Shown here: positions 13,167 to 24,517 of the stretch, piece after piece
Position numbering within the stretch: position 1 is the first letter of the stretch
Layout of the letters: the number at the start of each line of letters is the position of its first letter
NCBI GenBank assembly: GCA_014621425.1
Contig: JAANBB010000275.1
Coordinates: 1-54,969 of the forward strand
Reading direction: 5' to 3'
Length of the DNA: 54,969 nucleotides
DNA from: Cylindrodendrum hubeiense
Lineage: Eukaryota; Ascomycota; Sordariomycetes; Hypocreales; Nectriaceae
Position numbers and translations under genes: made by a program
The notes under the pieces: model-generated
Databases searched by the model: none
What the model saw: only the letters and a program-made list of their open reading frames with translations
What the model was told of the DNA's origin: nothing

Positions 13167-15258
13167 CTAGCTCGACCCAATCTTGGGGGGAGGCACGGGC
13201 GTCACTTTCCTGGTGGACTGCGAGGAGGCTTTGGCCTTGGTGCTCTCCTTCTCCTTGCGCTTCTTAGCTCGCTTTTCCTCCTTGGTGACGTTGGGCGACG
13301 ACGCGGCAACACCCTGAGAGGAGTGGGGGACGGTGGGCAGGGGGACAGGGGTTTGCTTGGAGCTGTTGGATAGGATAGGCAACTCAAGCTTGGACTCCTT
13401 GACCTTCTTGGACTTCTTGGAGGTGGTGGGTGGTGGGGGAGAAACCGACTTGGGGGTGGGAGTGGCCCGGGGGATGGTAGGCGGCGGCACATGAGTCTGC
13501 TTCTTTGTGGATGTGGATGGTGGCTCCGAGCCAAGATCAGGGCTTCCAGAGCGGTTCGTCTTCTGCTTCTTCGGCTTGATCACAGCAGACTTGCTCTCCT
13601 CCAGAAGTTGCTCGGCGGCGGCAGCGGCATCATCTTCCGAGGTAGTGTGCTTCCGCTTGCCCTTGCGAGCGACCTCGGGAGTTGAGACCCCCACTGTCAG
13701 GGAGCTTGAGGACTCAGTGACGCTTGCGCGGGGGTTCTTTTGCTTCTTCTCCTTTCCGGCCGGTGTTGTAGCCACAACAGGAGTGTCCTTCTCCTTGCGC
13801 TTCTTCTCCTTCTTAGTCGAAGCCTTGGACGAAGTAGGGATAGCAGGAGCTTCAGTCATCTCAGTATCCTCTTCGGACTCACTGGCGTCTCCAAAGTTGC
13901 CGGTGGGGTCGCTGACACCAATGGGTTGGTACCGGGACTTGAGACCCTTGGGCTGAGCGCGAGGGGTTCGCCTTTCAGCAGGTTCAATGGTAGAGCTAGG
14001 GAGGCTGGCCAGCTGTGTGATCTTCTTGACCTGCATCACTTGGTTGACTTGTCGAGTAGCTGGGCAACACGAGTTAGCAACCACTTCTGAATACTAAATG
14101 CTTGAAAAACTTACAAGATCGATATTGTGACCCGTTTGCAGACGGGATCAAGATTTGGATATTGCCCTTGGGAGCAATGCTCTCGAAAGAAACACCATAG
14201 TCCTCTCCATCATGAGAGAAGAGCGGGTTACTACGCTGAGAGTGGTCCATGGGGATCTCTAGGTTCTGAACTACCGAGATGGGCACGTTCGAGGGCACAG
14301 TAAAGTACCAGAATTGCTTGCCCTCGAGGTTGGCTTGGTTGCAGATCTCAGCCACGTCCTTGCCATTGACGCCATCGTCACCCTTACGGAGGACGAAATC
14401 GGGGGCAATGAAGTTGGGGGTAGCAGCGAGCTGTCTTTTGTCCTGGCGGTCTTCGATATGCATCGACTCATCGGCCATCTCCTCGTCTTCGTCCTCGCTG
14501 GATGAAGAGCTGTCCACCTCGGCTTCGACTGGCTTCTTGGCAGGCTTGATCGGCTTGGCTGGTTCGTCTTCGCTCTCGCTCTCGCTAGAGCTCTCTTCGC
14601 TGGAGCTGCTCGAGGTCGTTGTGGCCGTTGACTTGCCGTTGACTGCGGGCTTGGCTTTGGCCTTGGTCTCCGGCTCAGCCTCGCTCTCAGACTCGCTCTC
14701 AGAAGAACTGGATTCCTCGCTGCTAGAATCAGAACTGGCCTCCTTGGTAGCGGCAGGTTTGGCAGCGGCAGGCTTGGCGGGCTTTGCAGCTTCGTCACTG
14801 TCACTCTCGCTCTCACTTTCGCTTGAGGTATCGGATGAGCTGGTGGAATCGTCCGAAGACTCTGCCTTCGGCTTGACCTTGGCAGGCTTCTTTGTCGCGT
14901 TTGTGCCCTTGGTAGACGCGTTTCGTTCGACGTCGCTATCGGCGATCTCGACGTCCTGGTTGCGACGACGCGAGGCAGGAGTGGGAGTCTTCACCTCGGC
15001 CGCACCGAGTCTTCGCAGAAAGTCCGAGCCGCCCTCGTCGTCGCTGCTGCTGTCGCTATCACTGGAAGCTTCATCGTCATCGTCGCCGCCATTTCTGTTG
15101 AAGAGGTTGTTGGGATCGAAGGAATCGGGGTCCTTCTTGACGGCGGGCGCACGGCTGGCAGGGCGGCGGTTGTATTGGGCGTCGGCAGACAGGCCCTTCT
15201 TTGTGTTCTCGATGTGCTTGCTAAGCGAGTGGATCTTGAACGGTTCCTTGGGCGCCAT
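13167..15258 (-). CDS. RPA34: DNA-directed RNA polymerase I subunit RPA34.5
   Basis: Nucleolar subunit that pairs with RPA49 to form the TFIIF-like module of RNA polymerase I (family knowledge). Exon 1 is 15258-14115 and exon 2 is 14059-13167. The 55-bp intron (GTAAGT...CCCAG) splits a Ser codon. The product is 678 aa. The conserved core is at about 283-395, beginning FIAPDFVLRKG and including KQFWYFTVPSNVPI, the typical RPA34.5 pattern. The first about 270 residues are Ser/Glu/Asp-rich with Lys-Pro-Ala spacers, resembling nucleolar SRP40/NOPP140-like tracts. The C-terminal half is Lys-rich with many KKEKKRKEK-type basic blocks. It is much longer than the yeast subunit because of these low-complexity arms, as is common in filamentous fungi. 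It lies head-to-head with GRC3. Confidence 0.85.
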
Positions 15259-15676
15259 CCTGGGCGGTTTTCTGGGCGTGGTGCGCGCTGGGGAAGACTC
15301 AATTGGCAGGGTGTGGGAGGGTAGAGAGACGAAGTGCTTGAGGTTGACGAAGTTGACGATGAAATTTTGGCGGGTGGTTGCAGAAAGTCGAACCGCGCTA
15401 GTAGGGGCCCCACCGAGACGCGCCTGGATATCTTTTTTTTTGCGGCCGGGAAAATTTGGTGGTTGGTAGCTTATCGATAAGCTTCACTGCGTTTGCTCAC
15501 TTAACCCGCTCATCTATCCGTGGTTGAACTGGACAAACGAGCTCATCGCATCATGGCTTGACCGTGTTTGCCGATTCCTTATTGTCCGATTCAAACTGGC
15601 TTGCGGGTTTGCTTCATTGTGTCTCCAATAACCCGAGCATCGTTTAACTAAGAGATAACGCCGACCTCGTTTTGCC
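15259..15676. promoter_or_regulatory. Shared divergent promoter of RPA34.5 and GRC3
   Basis: Only 418 bp separate the two start codons, so both promoters must lie here. It contains a perfect 16-bp palindrome, AGCTTATCGATAAGCT (15468-15483), which carries two inverted GATA-type cores. There is also a T-run at 15432-15441. No clear TATA box was found. Both genes act in rRNA production, so co-regulation is a reasonable inference but not shown. Confidence 0.7.
15468..15483. repeat. 16-bp perfect palindrome in the divergent promoter
   Basis: AGCTTATCGATAAGCT reads the same on both strands. Each half contains TTATCGAT/ATCGATAA, so a GATA-type or homodimeric factor could bind symmetrically and serve both flanking genes. 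Binding is inference. Confidence 0.75.
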
Positions 15677-18136
15677 ATGTCATCCAACAAGAAGCGGAGA
15701 CTCGAGGGCCTCGAAACTCCAAAGTGTAAGCTGTTACATGCCATCCTAGCTCTTTATCCCCTTCTTAGGGCGATTTAATTCGAGTTTGTGCACTAACATG
15801 AATGATGTAGCTATGAGCGCCATCAGTGCTCTTACAGCTCGCCGACGGGAGGCAGCAGGTGCAGCCACACCCACACCCACAAACAATGCTTCTCCAGAGG
15901 TTGACGACAAACCCATAATAAGCACCACCAATTTCTACAGCCCCTTGCAAAAAGCTGGAAGCAAGGGCGGACCGCATGCAACTCCTAGCAAGAGCACCCC
16001 AAAACCGCCTCCGCAACAACGTGGTTCTGAATCCCACGCAGCTCGACTCAAGTCCGTCGACGCCTCAAGGTAGATTCTATGATATCCTTCACTTTCCATG
16101 ACATTAACGAGGCGGTCAGTGATGGTTTGGTAAACGCAGCCTCGGAATCAACGGATTCCTCTCAAAAGATCATTCAGTACTCATCATTTCGACCAACCAA
16201 GAGGAACCACCGCATTAAAGTTGGAGGCGTGGTTGAGTTGCGGTTAGAACAGAGCGAGGTATGACTCAAACCCTGGTGTTTTGAACATATTATGCTGACC
16301 TTAGTAGCGCTTTCTAGTTCTCGGCAGCTTTGGCATCCGAGTTCTACGCGGCGAGGTGACGATTGCCGGTGCTTGCTTGCGGCCGTCTGATACCATCCAA
16401 TGGGTTCACGCCCCTCACTGCCATGCGGTTCCAGTGTTGCGAAGTGCAGAGAACACGGGCCTGGAGCTTCACCCTGATAGTAACGCGCGAGGGCTACGGC
16501 AGTTAGGCCGGTTATCGCCTTTATTCAGGAAGATGTGGAACGAACCGTCGGACGTCCCTTCAGGGAAGAGAAGTGCTAAAGAGGCAACTTTCCAAATTGT
16601 AAGTTACTAGACTCTTGAAGAAGTGCTCAGCTAACATTACCTTAGCTGTATACTTCTGAAGATGCCCCTAAGAGATGCATTATCCAGGATCTGGCATCGC
16701 CTCCTGAGTGGAACAAGAAGCTTGCTTCTCTGGTCTCCGCCGCTCGCAAGAAACCGGCTATATCAACACTGGTTTGCGGACCTAAATCGGCTGGAAAATC
16801 TACTTTCTCACGACTTCTGACAAATCGGCTTATAACAGACCGAAATTTGAGCCAGAGCGCCAAGGGCGTTGTGGTTCTGGACCTAGACCCAGGCCAGCCC
16901 GAGTACGCGCCTGCCGGAACCCTATCCCTCGTCCACATCACACAACCGAATCTATCCAGCCCATTCATACACCCTGGCGTCAATGATTCGACTTACAAGG
17001 TAGTTCGATGTCATGCACTGGCGTCTGTTACCCCTGCTATGGACCCGGAGCTTTATCTTGCCTGTGCTGCGGATCTCTTCGACACATATAGCAAGACCCT
17101 CCAAGACGTTCCCATCATCGTCAATACTCCAGGGTGGATTCTAGGAACAGGCCTTGACCTGCTCTCTGAGGTGATAGGGCAGGTGGCACCTGATGAAGTG
17201 CTTTACATGTCAGAAGATGGGCCATTTGAGACCGTCGACACGTTACGGGGCGTGACCAAGTCAACCCTTTTCGAATTACCATCCCAGCAGTCCGAATTCA
17301 CCTCACGGACCGCTGCGCATTTGAGGGCGATGCAAACAATGTCATACTTTCATCTGGACGAGCCAAGTGCTGGTTTGTCTGACTCTTCAGAAATTGTTCC
17401 AAGGATGAGGTGGAATCCAACTCCTCTCAGCGCGAAGCCTCCATTTCTCATTCGATACTCGTCACCCCAACCTGGGATCAGGTGTTTCCTATCATACGAC
17501 TACCAGGCACCGCCAGAGTTATTAGCGGATGCGGTGAACGGAATGGTTCTCGCAGCCGTGGAAATCGAGGACCCCAAAGCGTTCGGAGACTTGGAACCGG
17601 GCCGGTCACTTGCTAAAGCTATGGACACTATGGAAGTTGATACAAAAGCCAAGATTGGGCCAAGGCCAGTGCTTCCTACGACGCCCGAAGGCCTTCCATT
17701 CATCCCCAACTACAATGACGTGGCCCTAGACCCTCGGTATTCTCGGACCATCGGTTTAGTTCTCCTCCGTGGGATAGACACAAAGACTAAAACTCTTCAA
17801 CTACTAACGCCAATTTCTTCTGATGTGATCAAGGACATCAAATCTAAAGATCGAGATATTGTCCTCGTCCATGGGAAGTTTGATGCCCCAAGCTGGGCAT
17901 ACACCGAGGACCTTTACGAGCAAGCCGGAAATGACGAGGGAACGGATGAATGGCTGGATATTACAGACGAGGACACAGACGATGATGATTCGAATGCTGA
18001 GCCAGAAGATGTCGAGAAGGTCAGTGACCTCACGGCAATTCCCTGGGTGGAGGTACTCAAGGGCAATGAGAAGCGACCAGTTGGGTCGAGGGTATGGAGG
18101 GTACGGAGGGACTTAGGGCGCAATGCAGGTGATTAG
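15677..18136 (+). CDS. GRC3: Polynucleotide 5'-hydroxyl-kinase GRC3
   Basis: Nucleolar RNA kinase of the Clp1/Grc3 family. In yeast it phosphorylates the ITS2 cleavage product in the Las1-Grc3 complex and has been linked to Pol I termination. There are five exons: 15677-15725, 15811-16069, 16120-16258, 16308-16598 and 16646-18136. The introns are 85, 50, 49 and 47 bp, and all joins keep frame. The product is 742 aa. Seen: a basic N-terminus (NKKRRLEG), then a β-rich N-domain with LGSFGIRVLRGEVTIAGA and WVHAPHCHAVPVL. A Walker A GPKSAGKS lies at about 291-298, a Walker-B-like LDLDPGQPEY at about 324-333, and an acidic stretch near the C-terminus. The first intron removes an in-frame ambiguity at CCAAAGT, and the third exon supplies the conserved FRPTKRNHR-type stretch. 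It is divergent with RPA34.5. Confidence 0.92.
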
Positions 18137-21100
18137 GATGTTGGGATATATCACTGGCGACGAGGTTGTGGGCGAGTAGGTCTAGTGTTTCCTTTCGCTT
18201 TGTCTTGGGAAAGAAGCGAGAGACGTGCTATGGCACTTCCGGCGTTTCCGAAGCCAGAGATGACAGTCGGGTTGGAGTCGATTGGTTGAGAGGAAGGATA
18301 CTTAGAATGACGCCTGGACCGGTTTGTGAATCGTGGGCAGAACATTCTCACCTAGCCGATGCGAAGCGATGCCACCTTTGGATGGTGGTGGTCACTTTGG
18401 CAAGGGCAATTGGCCATCTAGATGTAGTCTCGAAGAATTGGAAGACAGAACATACGATGTTGATGATGATGTTGATGTCGTCCTATCTAGCCGTGAACGC
18501 AGTGCATGTGGGCTACTGAAGGAAGTTTGACCGCCTGGGTGGTGTAGATATTGATGGTGAGAAATGAACGAGGAGTCACAGAGTGACTCTGTACCACGAG
18601 AAGAACTGAGGAGATGCATTTGTTCAGCTGTGTAAGGGCATTGAGATGCAGAGAGCGGATATATACATATATATTTGATGTAGTGGCAGCGCACTGAGGT
18701 TGTGGTCTTGGCATCCTGATGTTGAAGGGCAGGACGGGGGGGACGGAGCATATGCCGATCTGAACCCCTGTCCCTTGGGCTAACGACCATGTCTAATCTG
18801 TTGAATATGACAATATCTCACACCCATTCTTAAGAAACTCGCAGCTCAGGCTGGTGCGGCGCACGACTGGGGAGGTGCTAGCTCACCAGTCGCACGAAGG
18901 CTGCTCCTCTCGCGACGGGAGCTAAGGCAGGCGATCAGATCAGAAAGAGGGCCGTGCCGTGACGTTTATGACTACAGATCGACGTGGATTCCGTCTCTGG
19001 GGCGGCTGACTTGACCCAATTGTCAGAAGCAAAGCTGGGACAATGCACACAGTCGGTTTTATGCGTGGGCGTTTCTGAGGGAGACTCTCCGGACGTGTGT
19101 ACCGTAAAAGGTGCTGGAAATGCCTGCGCAGCTGCATGCCGCCCCGCTTATGGCCTGACCCGAAGATTCTCGGGTTTCTGGGTTCTGTTCGTTGACAGGC
19201 TTCCCAGCAATTGCATGTTGGTGCCATGGGATGGGATCGATCGAACATCGTCCGTTTGCCGCTGCTCCAGCGAGCGGGACTTGACTTTAGCTAAAAGGGT
19301 GGCTCTTCCCATCTTTACCTTCCTTCCCTCATTGAACAAACGTTTCTGGACTCTTCCTCTACCGAACCCCTCCCGCTCCGTCTATCCATCCATCCCTTGG
19401 ACTCGGTCTTATGTCCTCGACTTGCGAGCCAAGCTGTCTTTGACTGATTCTCAATCAACAACACACCTTACCGCCTCCCCAACCATTTGAATACACTGGC
19501 CACTCCCCCGCACTTTGTACGCACTTTCTGTTGCCCACAGGTGCCCGGTGTGCGAGCGTCCGTCTGTCAGGCGCCTGGTGGCCCCAAGCAGTTACGGTGC
19601 ATATGTAGGCACAGCTATGGTCTCGTCATGACCATCAACTCCGTATCTACGGGCCGCTTCAGCTGGGGAGTAGAGTAGAGTCCAGGATGGCAATGAATGC
19701 GCTTCATCTTCGCTGACCGACTCGCTCACATGCGGTCTCAGCCAACCAACAAGGGGATTGACATTGTGCATCACCCGCAGTCACGCGCCCTACAATCACA
19801 GCACCTGCGACTACCTGGGTTCGCATTTCCAACCATACCTCTAGTCCATCAACTTAGGGACAAGAACCGGGGAATCGGACTGTGGAAAGCAACGGAAAGA
19901 TCCGTCTCTGTCCTCCCTGCATAGCAGCCGGCAGGCTAGACCGGCAGACCATGTCTCGGAAATCCAGATCGCTTAACACCAATACACCAACAGGTGCTTG
20001 CACAGCAGACCTTGGCTTTCTGACTGCGCAATGCCGTACGAGGTTGCCGCAGTTTTCCATTCGTTGACTATCACCATGCCAGAGTACTAACACCCCAGGA
20101 TGGCGTAACCCTCCTCCCAAGCCCCGAATCTAATCCAGGTACACATGTACTACGCGGGGGGCACACAACTGCGTGCGTGCGAGACGAGACGGGCGAACCA
20201 GGTCCTGGATCCTTGTAACGGCGGTGTTACCTTGGACAGGTACCGGCATTGGAGACGAAAGGGGTCCAAAGATGACAGGATGCAGAGGTTCCTGAGAACC
20301 GTTGCACGGATGCCAGCGCCAACGCCAAAGCCAACGCAAACACCCGAGACCGAGACCCATCCGATTTCCCTGACAATGGGACCATGCTAGGGATTGGTTA
20401 CCCGCTTGTTTGGACGACTCCAATGGGACTGGATGGCAACTGCATATCGGCTGTGTCGGTTATACTCCCACCCGCCCAAAGCTGCAAGCGGTGGGATAAT
20501 AGTGGAAGAGGGGAATCAGCTGGGGGATCAGCTGGGGAAACTGCAACGATCTAACTACCGAGAGCGATGCAAACAAACCCACGGGAAATACGACGTGTAT
20601 CATTTCTCCTGTTCAAGATGTCGCCTCACGCCTCGCGACCCTGAGCAAAAGACTACTAAATACGAGCAAAGACGTCATGATTGGCGCGCCCAAACCTAAC
20701 TGAGGCCAACTACTGAGGCGGGGCAACCTCGACCGGAGCTGGGAGGGGCCAAGGGGGGGGGCCGGGGGTTCGAGACACCGACAAAAAGACAATTTGGCAG
20801 ATCGTGGATCTGTGTGACGATGAACCGAGATATCGGAGGGCCAGCAGATGCCTAACCCAGCTGAAGACGACTTTGATTCGTTCGTCATGGCTGCCCGCGG
20901 GCGGAGGCACGGATCGCTGTCTCTACCCAGGGAGCCCCGGGAGGATCGGTGAGTAGGCGCCGCGAAGCAGACGATTGAGGCGAGGGGAGGCTCCGGCAAC
21001 CAGGAATCCAGGAGCCAGGAAACGAGCAGCCACGGCACTTGCCCCTCCAAGTTCCCACCCGGCGTCAGACGGCGCGAGGTTTGTTTGCTTTGTGCCAGCC

Positions 21101-22007
21101 AACAGCAAGCGGCCTGTTGGACCCTGGACCAGCGCGGGTCTTGCAGGCCGGGAGTAGTGGATAGTGGGTGGTGTATGGTCACTGGGCTGGGCCAGACCAG
21201 ACCAGACGCGGCCAACTTGGAACAGCCCGTCAAACCGCAGCTCAAAATGGCAAAGAAGAGCAGGCACATATGTTAGAGTCAGCACCAAAGCCAGCACCAG
21301 AGCCAGGACTAGGCTGGAACTGCTCACGCAAACAAAAGATCCAGTCTCCTGGCGACGGATCGAGGACCGGAGTTTGCACATGCCGAGTTTGGACAGCTAG
21401 GGATTGCCCACCGAGAGCACCAGGCAGACAGACGACAGAGACATCGAGAGAGTGGGTAGTGGGCATGAGAAAACACAGAACCAGACTCATCCTGGTCTCG
21501 CTCAGATCCCCCCCCCCCCCCCCCCCTCCCTCATTGCTCACCACTCACGACACACCTAATCATCGCGTCTCGTCTCCGCCTCTTTGCCTCGGCGCCAGTC
21601 CTCTCAAATATCGCAGCATCCACTTAGACGCCAAGAGAGAGCATCAGCGGCAGAAACGATGCATCTACTTCCCCATGTGCCCCCCACCTGACTGATCTGC
21701 AAGCGCGTCGATGCCAAGTGCGTCCTAATAACAACGGTCGACAAGCGTTTCTCCACTACAACCCCATCACCACCACTGGCTTGCCTTTTCGTCGCCCTGT
21801 CACTTTCTGCGGGCAGCCACTCAGCCAGCGGGTGCTGTCACTCAATCAATCGAGTCTCCCCTTTACATGTCTCCATCCCTATCTTTGTCATTGTGCGTTG
21901 TCCTCTCCTCCCTTGTCCTCAATTTTGCCATCACATCGACTTGATCCTGCCTTGTCGTCCTCTCCATTGGCATCTTCACCAGCAAGAAATCCCACCATCC
22001 TCTCATC
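18137..22007. other. Long upstream/leader region before the Zn2Cys6 gene
   Basis: This is 3.9 kb without a credible gene. The first few hundred bases are probably GRC3 3' UTR. The last about 300 bp are C/T-rich and look like the promoter and leader of the transcription factor. A C19 homopolymer lies at 21508-21526. Longer frames, such as the one at 20613-21269 on the minus strand, have no domain and low-complexity GC-driven composition. Long regulatory upstream regions are common for fungal developmental regulators, but nothing specific is seen here. Confidence 0.5.
21508..21526. repeat. C19 homopolymer
   Basis: An uninterrupted run of 19 cytosines, followed by T and further C-rich sequence. 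It lies about 480 bp upstream of the transcription factor start. It is a likely site of length variation and of sequencing error. Confidence 0.85.
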
Positions 22008-24517
22008 ATGGGCGACGTCTCTAAGGACAACGCCCAAGCTCGCACTGCTTGCACTGAGTGCTCCCGCAGGAAGCAAAAGGTAACAACCTCCATCCCCCTC
22101 GTCCTGGCTCCGATTTTGACCCCAAGGTCTGGTCTCTCCGCGGCATCTGTCGCCCATCTATCTGTCTAACTTCGTGTCCTAGTGCAATCGCGAGTGGCCT
22201 TGCAACCATTGCCAGAAGCGCAAAGTCGCCGACAAGTGTCGGTTTAAGGACGCCAACCAGCCCGCAGCCGAGAAAGCCGCCCAGCTCAAGCTGAGAAAAC
22301 GACGCCTCAACCACGATGCCAGTACCGACTCAACTGGTTCTGAACTCGAAATCGACGAGGCCGAAGGCGATGGGATCGATGCCTTGGGCTACATGCCGTC
22401 GCATGTTCTCTATGAACTCACAGCGCATGATGAGGTGCGTTGGCTTTTACCCGTAGCACACTTGAAATGCCGCCAGACTCACCTCGTATCTAGATTGTCA
22501 AATCGTCGTCTCACGAGTTCATGAAAGACCCCAAGATCTTTCCTAGCCTCGAGCGTGCTCTGCAGGTTATTCCCCCAAGACCTTACACGGGCAAGTCCCC
22601 CAGTATAGAAACTATTTGTTGGCTTGGCTTGCTAACCAAGTAGCTAGACATTCTTGTGCAGAACTTCCTTAACAATGTCAACTACCACTACTACATCATC
22701 TATCCTCCCTCCTTCCTGGAGCAATATCAGCAATGGTGGGATACACGCGCCGACAACAGACCCCTCAGCGTACAATGGACCTGCCTTCTCCTCATGGTCT
22801 GCGCGTGCGCCTCGCAGTACACCGACGAGGCTCTTCAAAGGAAGCTCGAGGTTGATCTTGGCGACACGATCCAACGGATTACCGAGCAGTACCACGAGGC
22901 TGCCCGTGAACTGGGTAGCACCATCCCCATCGGATACAGCCACCTCATCAACGTTCAACAGCTGTTACATTCGTGTTACTGGTTTAAATCAGAAGCTCGC
23001 TTTGTGGAATGTTGGCACGTCCTGAACTCTGCTATCCGAGAAGCTCAGGAGCTCTGTACGCACATCCCTTTTCGTCTTTGCCACATTTCGTGACTTCGTT
23101 TAGAACTGGTGACTAACCGCATCTACAGCCATCCACCAAGAGTCGAAAGCCGACCCCATGCCCGAGTTTGAGCTGGAAATTTGTAGGAGGGTTTGGTGTG
23201 TTTTGGATACCTGGGACTGGTAATTTATTTACTCACAATGGTTTCCTTGAGTGCAGCAGCTAATCCTCCCCAAGGCAGATTTCAGCCCTCCTTGGGCGGC
23301 CCATGATTATCGACCGGTCCGAATGCGATGTCAAACTGCCTAGCCTTGTCATGGAAGGCACACAGCACTCGCCATTGACGCACATGAAGTTGCAATCCGG
23401 CCTCATCCGCACGCTCTATGACCGATTTGGTCTTACTAGGAATGTCACAGAGCCTGAGCAAGTCCAAGAGTATCAGGGGATGGTAAAGGAATGGATCAAG
23501 AGCTTCCCTCCACCCTTTGACGTGCACAGCCCAGACAAGGCCTTGGATGTCTCTTGTCCGTGGATTGTGCTGCACCGGCACTATATCCGCACCATGGCCT
23601 TTTCTATGCTCCTCGACCCTATCCGGGCGTTCCTTGCCCGGCCATTCACAATCAACGCTGAGGAGGCGGAGCTCAAGATCCGCAGCGACGGCATCGAGTA
23701 CTGCCTGGAGCTCATGGTCTCTCTGAAGGGGTTTTTCGATTGGGTCTATCCCCGCGACTCCAAGTTCCATTTCGTTCTGTTCTGCATCTTCGACACCTCG
23801 ACAGTGCTGTGCTCGGCTGTTCTCCACGACGAGCACCACACCCTACCTATGCGGGAAGAAGTTTTCAAGGCCATTGACGATGCACATGCTATGCTGCAGC
23901 GACTTCGGATGGTAACCAAGTCGGCAAGAACATCGTATGGTATCCTGTCACGTATCATCCAGCGCTTGCCTCGCACCAACGTAACGCCTAGGGCCGGCGA
24001 AAGCCCTGCCGCAAAGCGCGCCCGTGTCACTGAGGTGACCACCACACCACAGTCAACCTCGACAGATGACAGCGCGCGACGGGCGATGGTATCTCCGCCT
24101 GTAGCAGTCTCAGTTGGGTCGACCCAGGTGAACCCTCTGTCAACCACCCTCTCTCCCGTCAAGGTCTCGGCGACCGCGGATGTTCCCTCTTCGAATGCCT
24201 CTCACACCTCGGGCGTCTCGACCGTTACCAGCCAGCATGTCACTCTTGATCCATACACGGCACTGCCTCCATATGTTGAGTACCAGCCCCAGCCTACGCC
24301 ACTCGTACCTGAAGTGTTGCAAACCCCTGTGGCTTTTGAGCAGACCCCGGTGACTTTTGAGCAAACCCCAGTGGCTATCGAGGAAACCCCGGTGGCTATC
24401 GAGGAGCAGGTGCCCGTCTTCTCAAGCTTCTCGGAAGATGACCTCGGGGAGCTGGCCACGCTGTGGCATTTCGAGTCACTTGATTTTAACTTTCTCGATG
24501 CTGAGCCCCCGATGTGA
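22008..24517 (+). CDS. Zn2Cys6 fungal-specific transcription factor
   Basis: Nuclear regulator. There are six exons: 22008-22079, 22183-22434, 22494-22590, 22648-23055, 23129-23219 and 23275-24517, giving 720 aa. The zinc cluster is C15-x2-C18-x6-C25-x5-C31-x2-C34-x8-C43, followed by a basic linker (LKLRKRRLNH). Intron 1 falls between residues 24 and 25, inside the cluster, as in many fungal members. The middle of the protein (about 140-450), with PYTDILVQNFLNNVNYHYY and later SALLGRPMIIDR, has the character of the fungal transcription-factor regulatory homology region. Intron 3 (22591-22647) has a GC donor, GCAAGT, and a CTAG acceptor; it is the only join I found that keeps the conserved frame. 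The C-terminus has four 7-residue repeats (657-684) and an acidic/aromatic tail that could activate transcription. Target genes unknown; no adjacent pathway genes. Confidence 0.9.
24323..24406 (+). repeat. Four 21-bp in-frame tandem repeats (TPVAFEQ-type)
   Basis: Four consecutive 21-bp units encode TPVAFEQ, TPVTFEQ, TPVAIEE and TPVAIEE in the C-terminal tail of the Zn2Cys6 factor. Units are imperfect at third positions, so the repeat has aged or is under protein-level constraint. Copy number may vary between strains. Confidence 0.85.

Noticed and set aside
14279..15469. Long plus-strand open frame (396 codons) opposite RPA34.5
   Set aside because: It is the antisense shadow of the Ser/Glu-rich RPA34.5 exon; its Ser/Leu-rich composition follows directly from that low-complexity sequence.
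18745..18795. tRNA-like pattern on the minus strand (TAGCCCAAGGG ... GGTTCAGATC)
   Set aside because: A-box-like and B-box-like parts are too close together, and the B-box lacks the invariant A after GGTTCR; no cloverleaf can be drawn.
20613..21269. Minus-strand open frame of 218 codons
   Set aside because: GC-driven composition rich in Pro/Ser/Leu/Arg, no domain, no conserved start context, overlapped by frames on the other strand.
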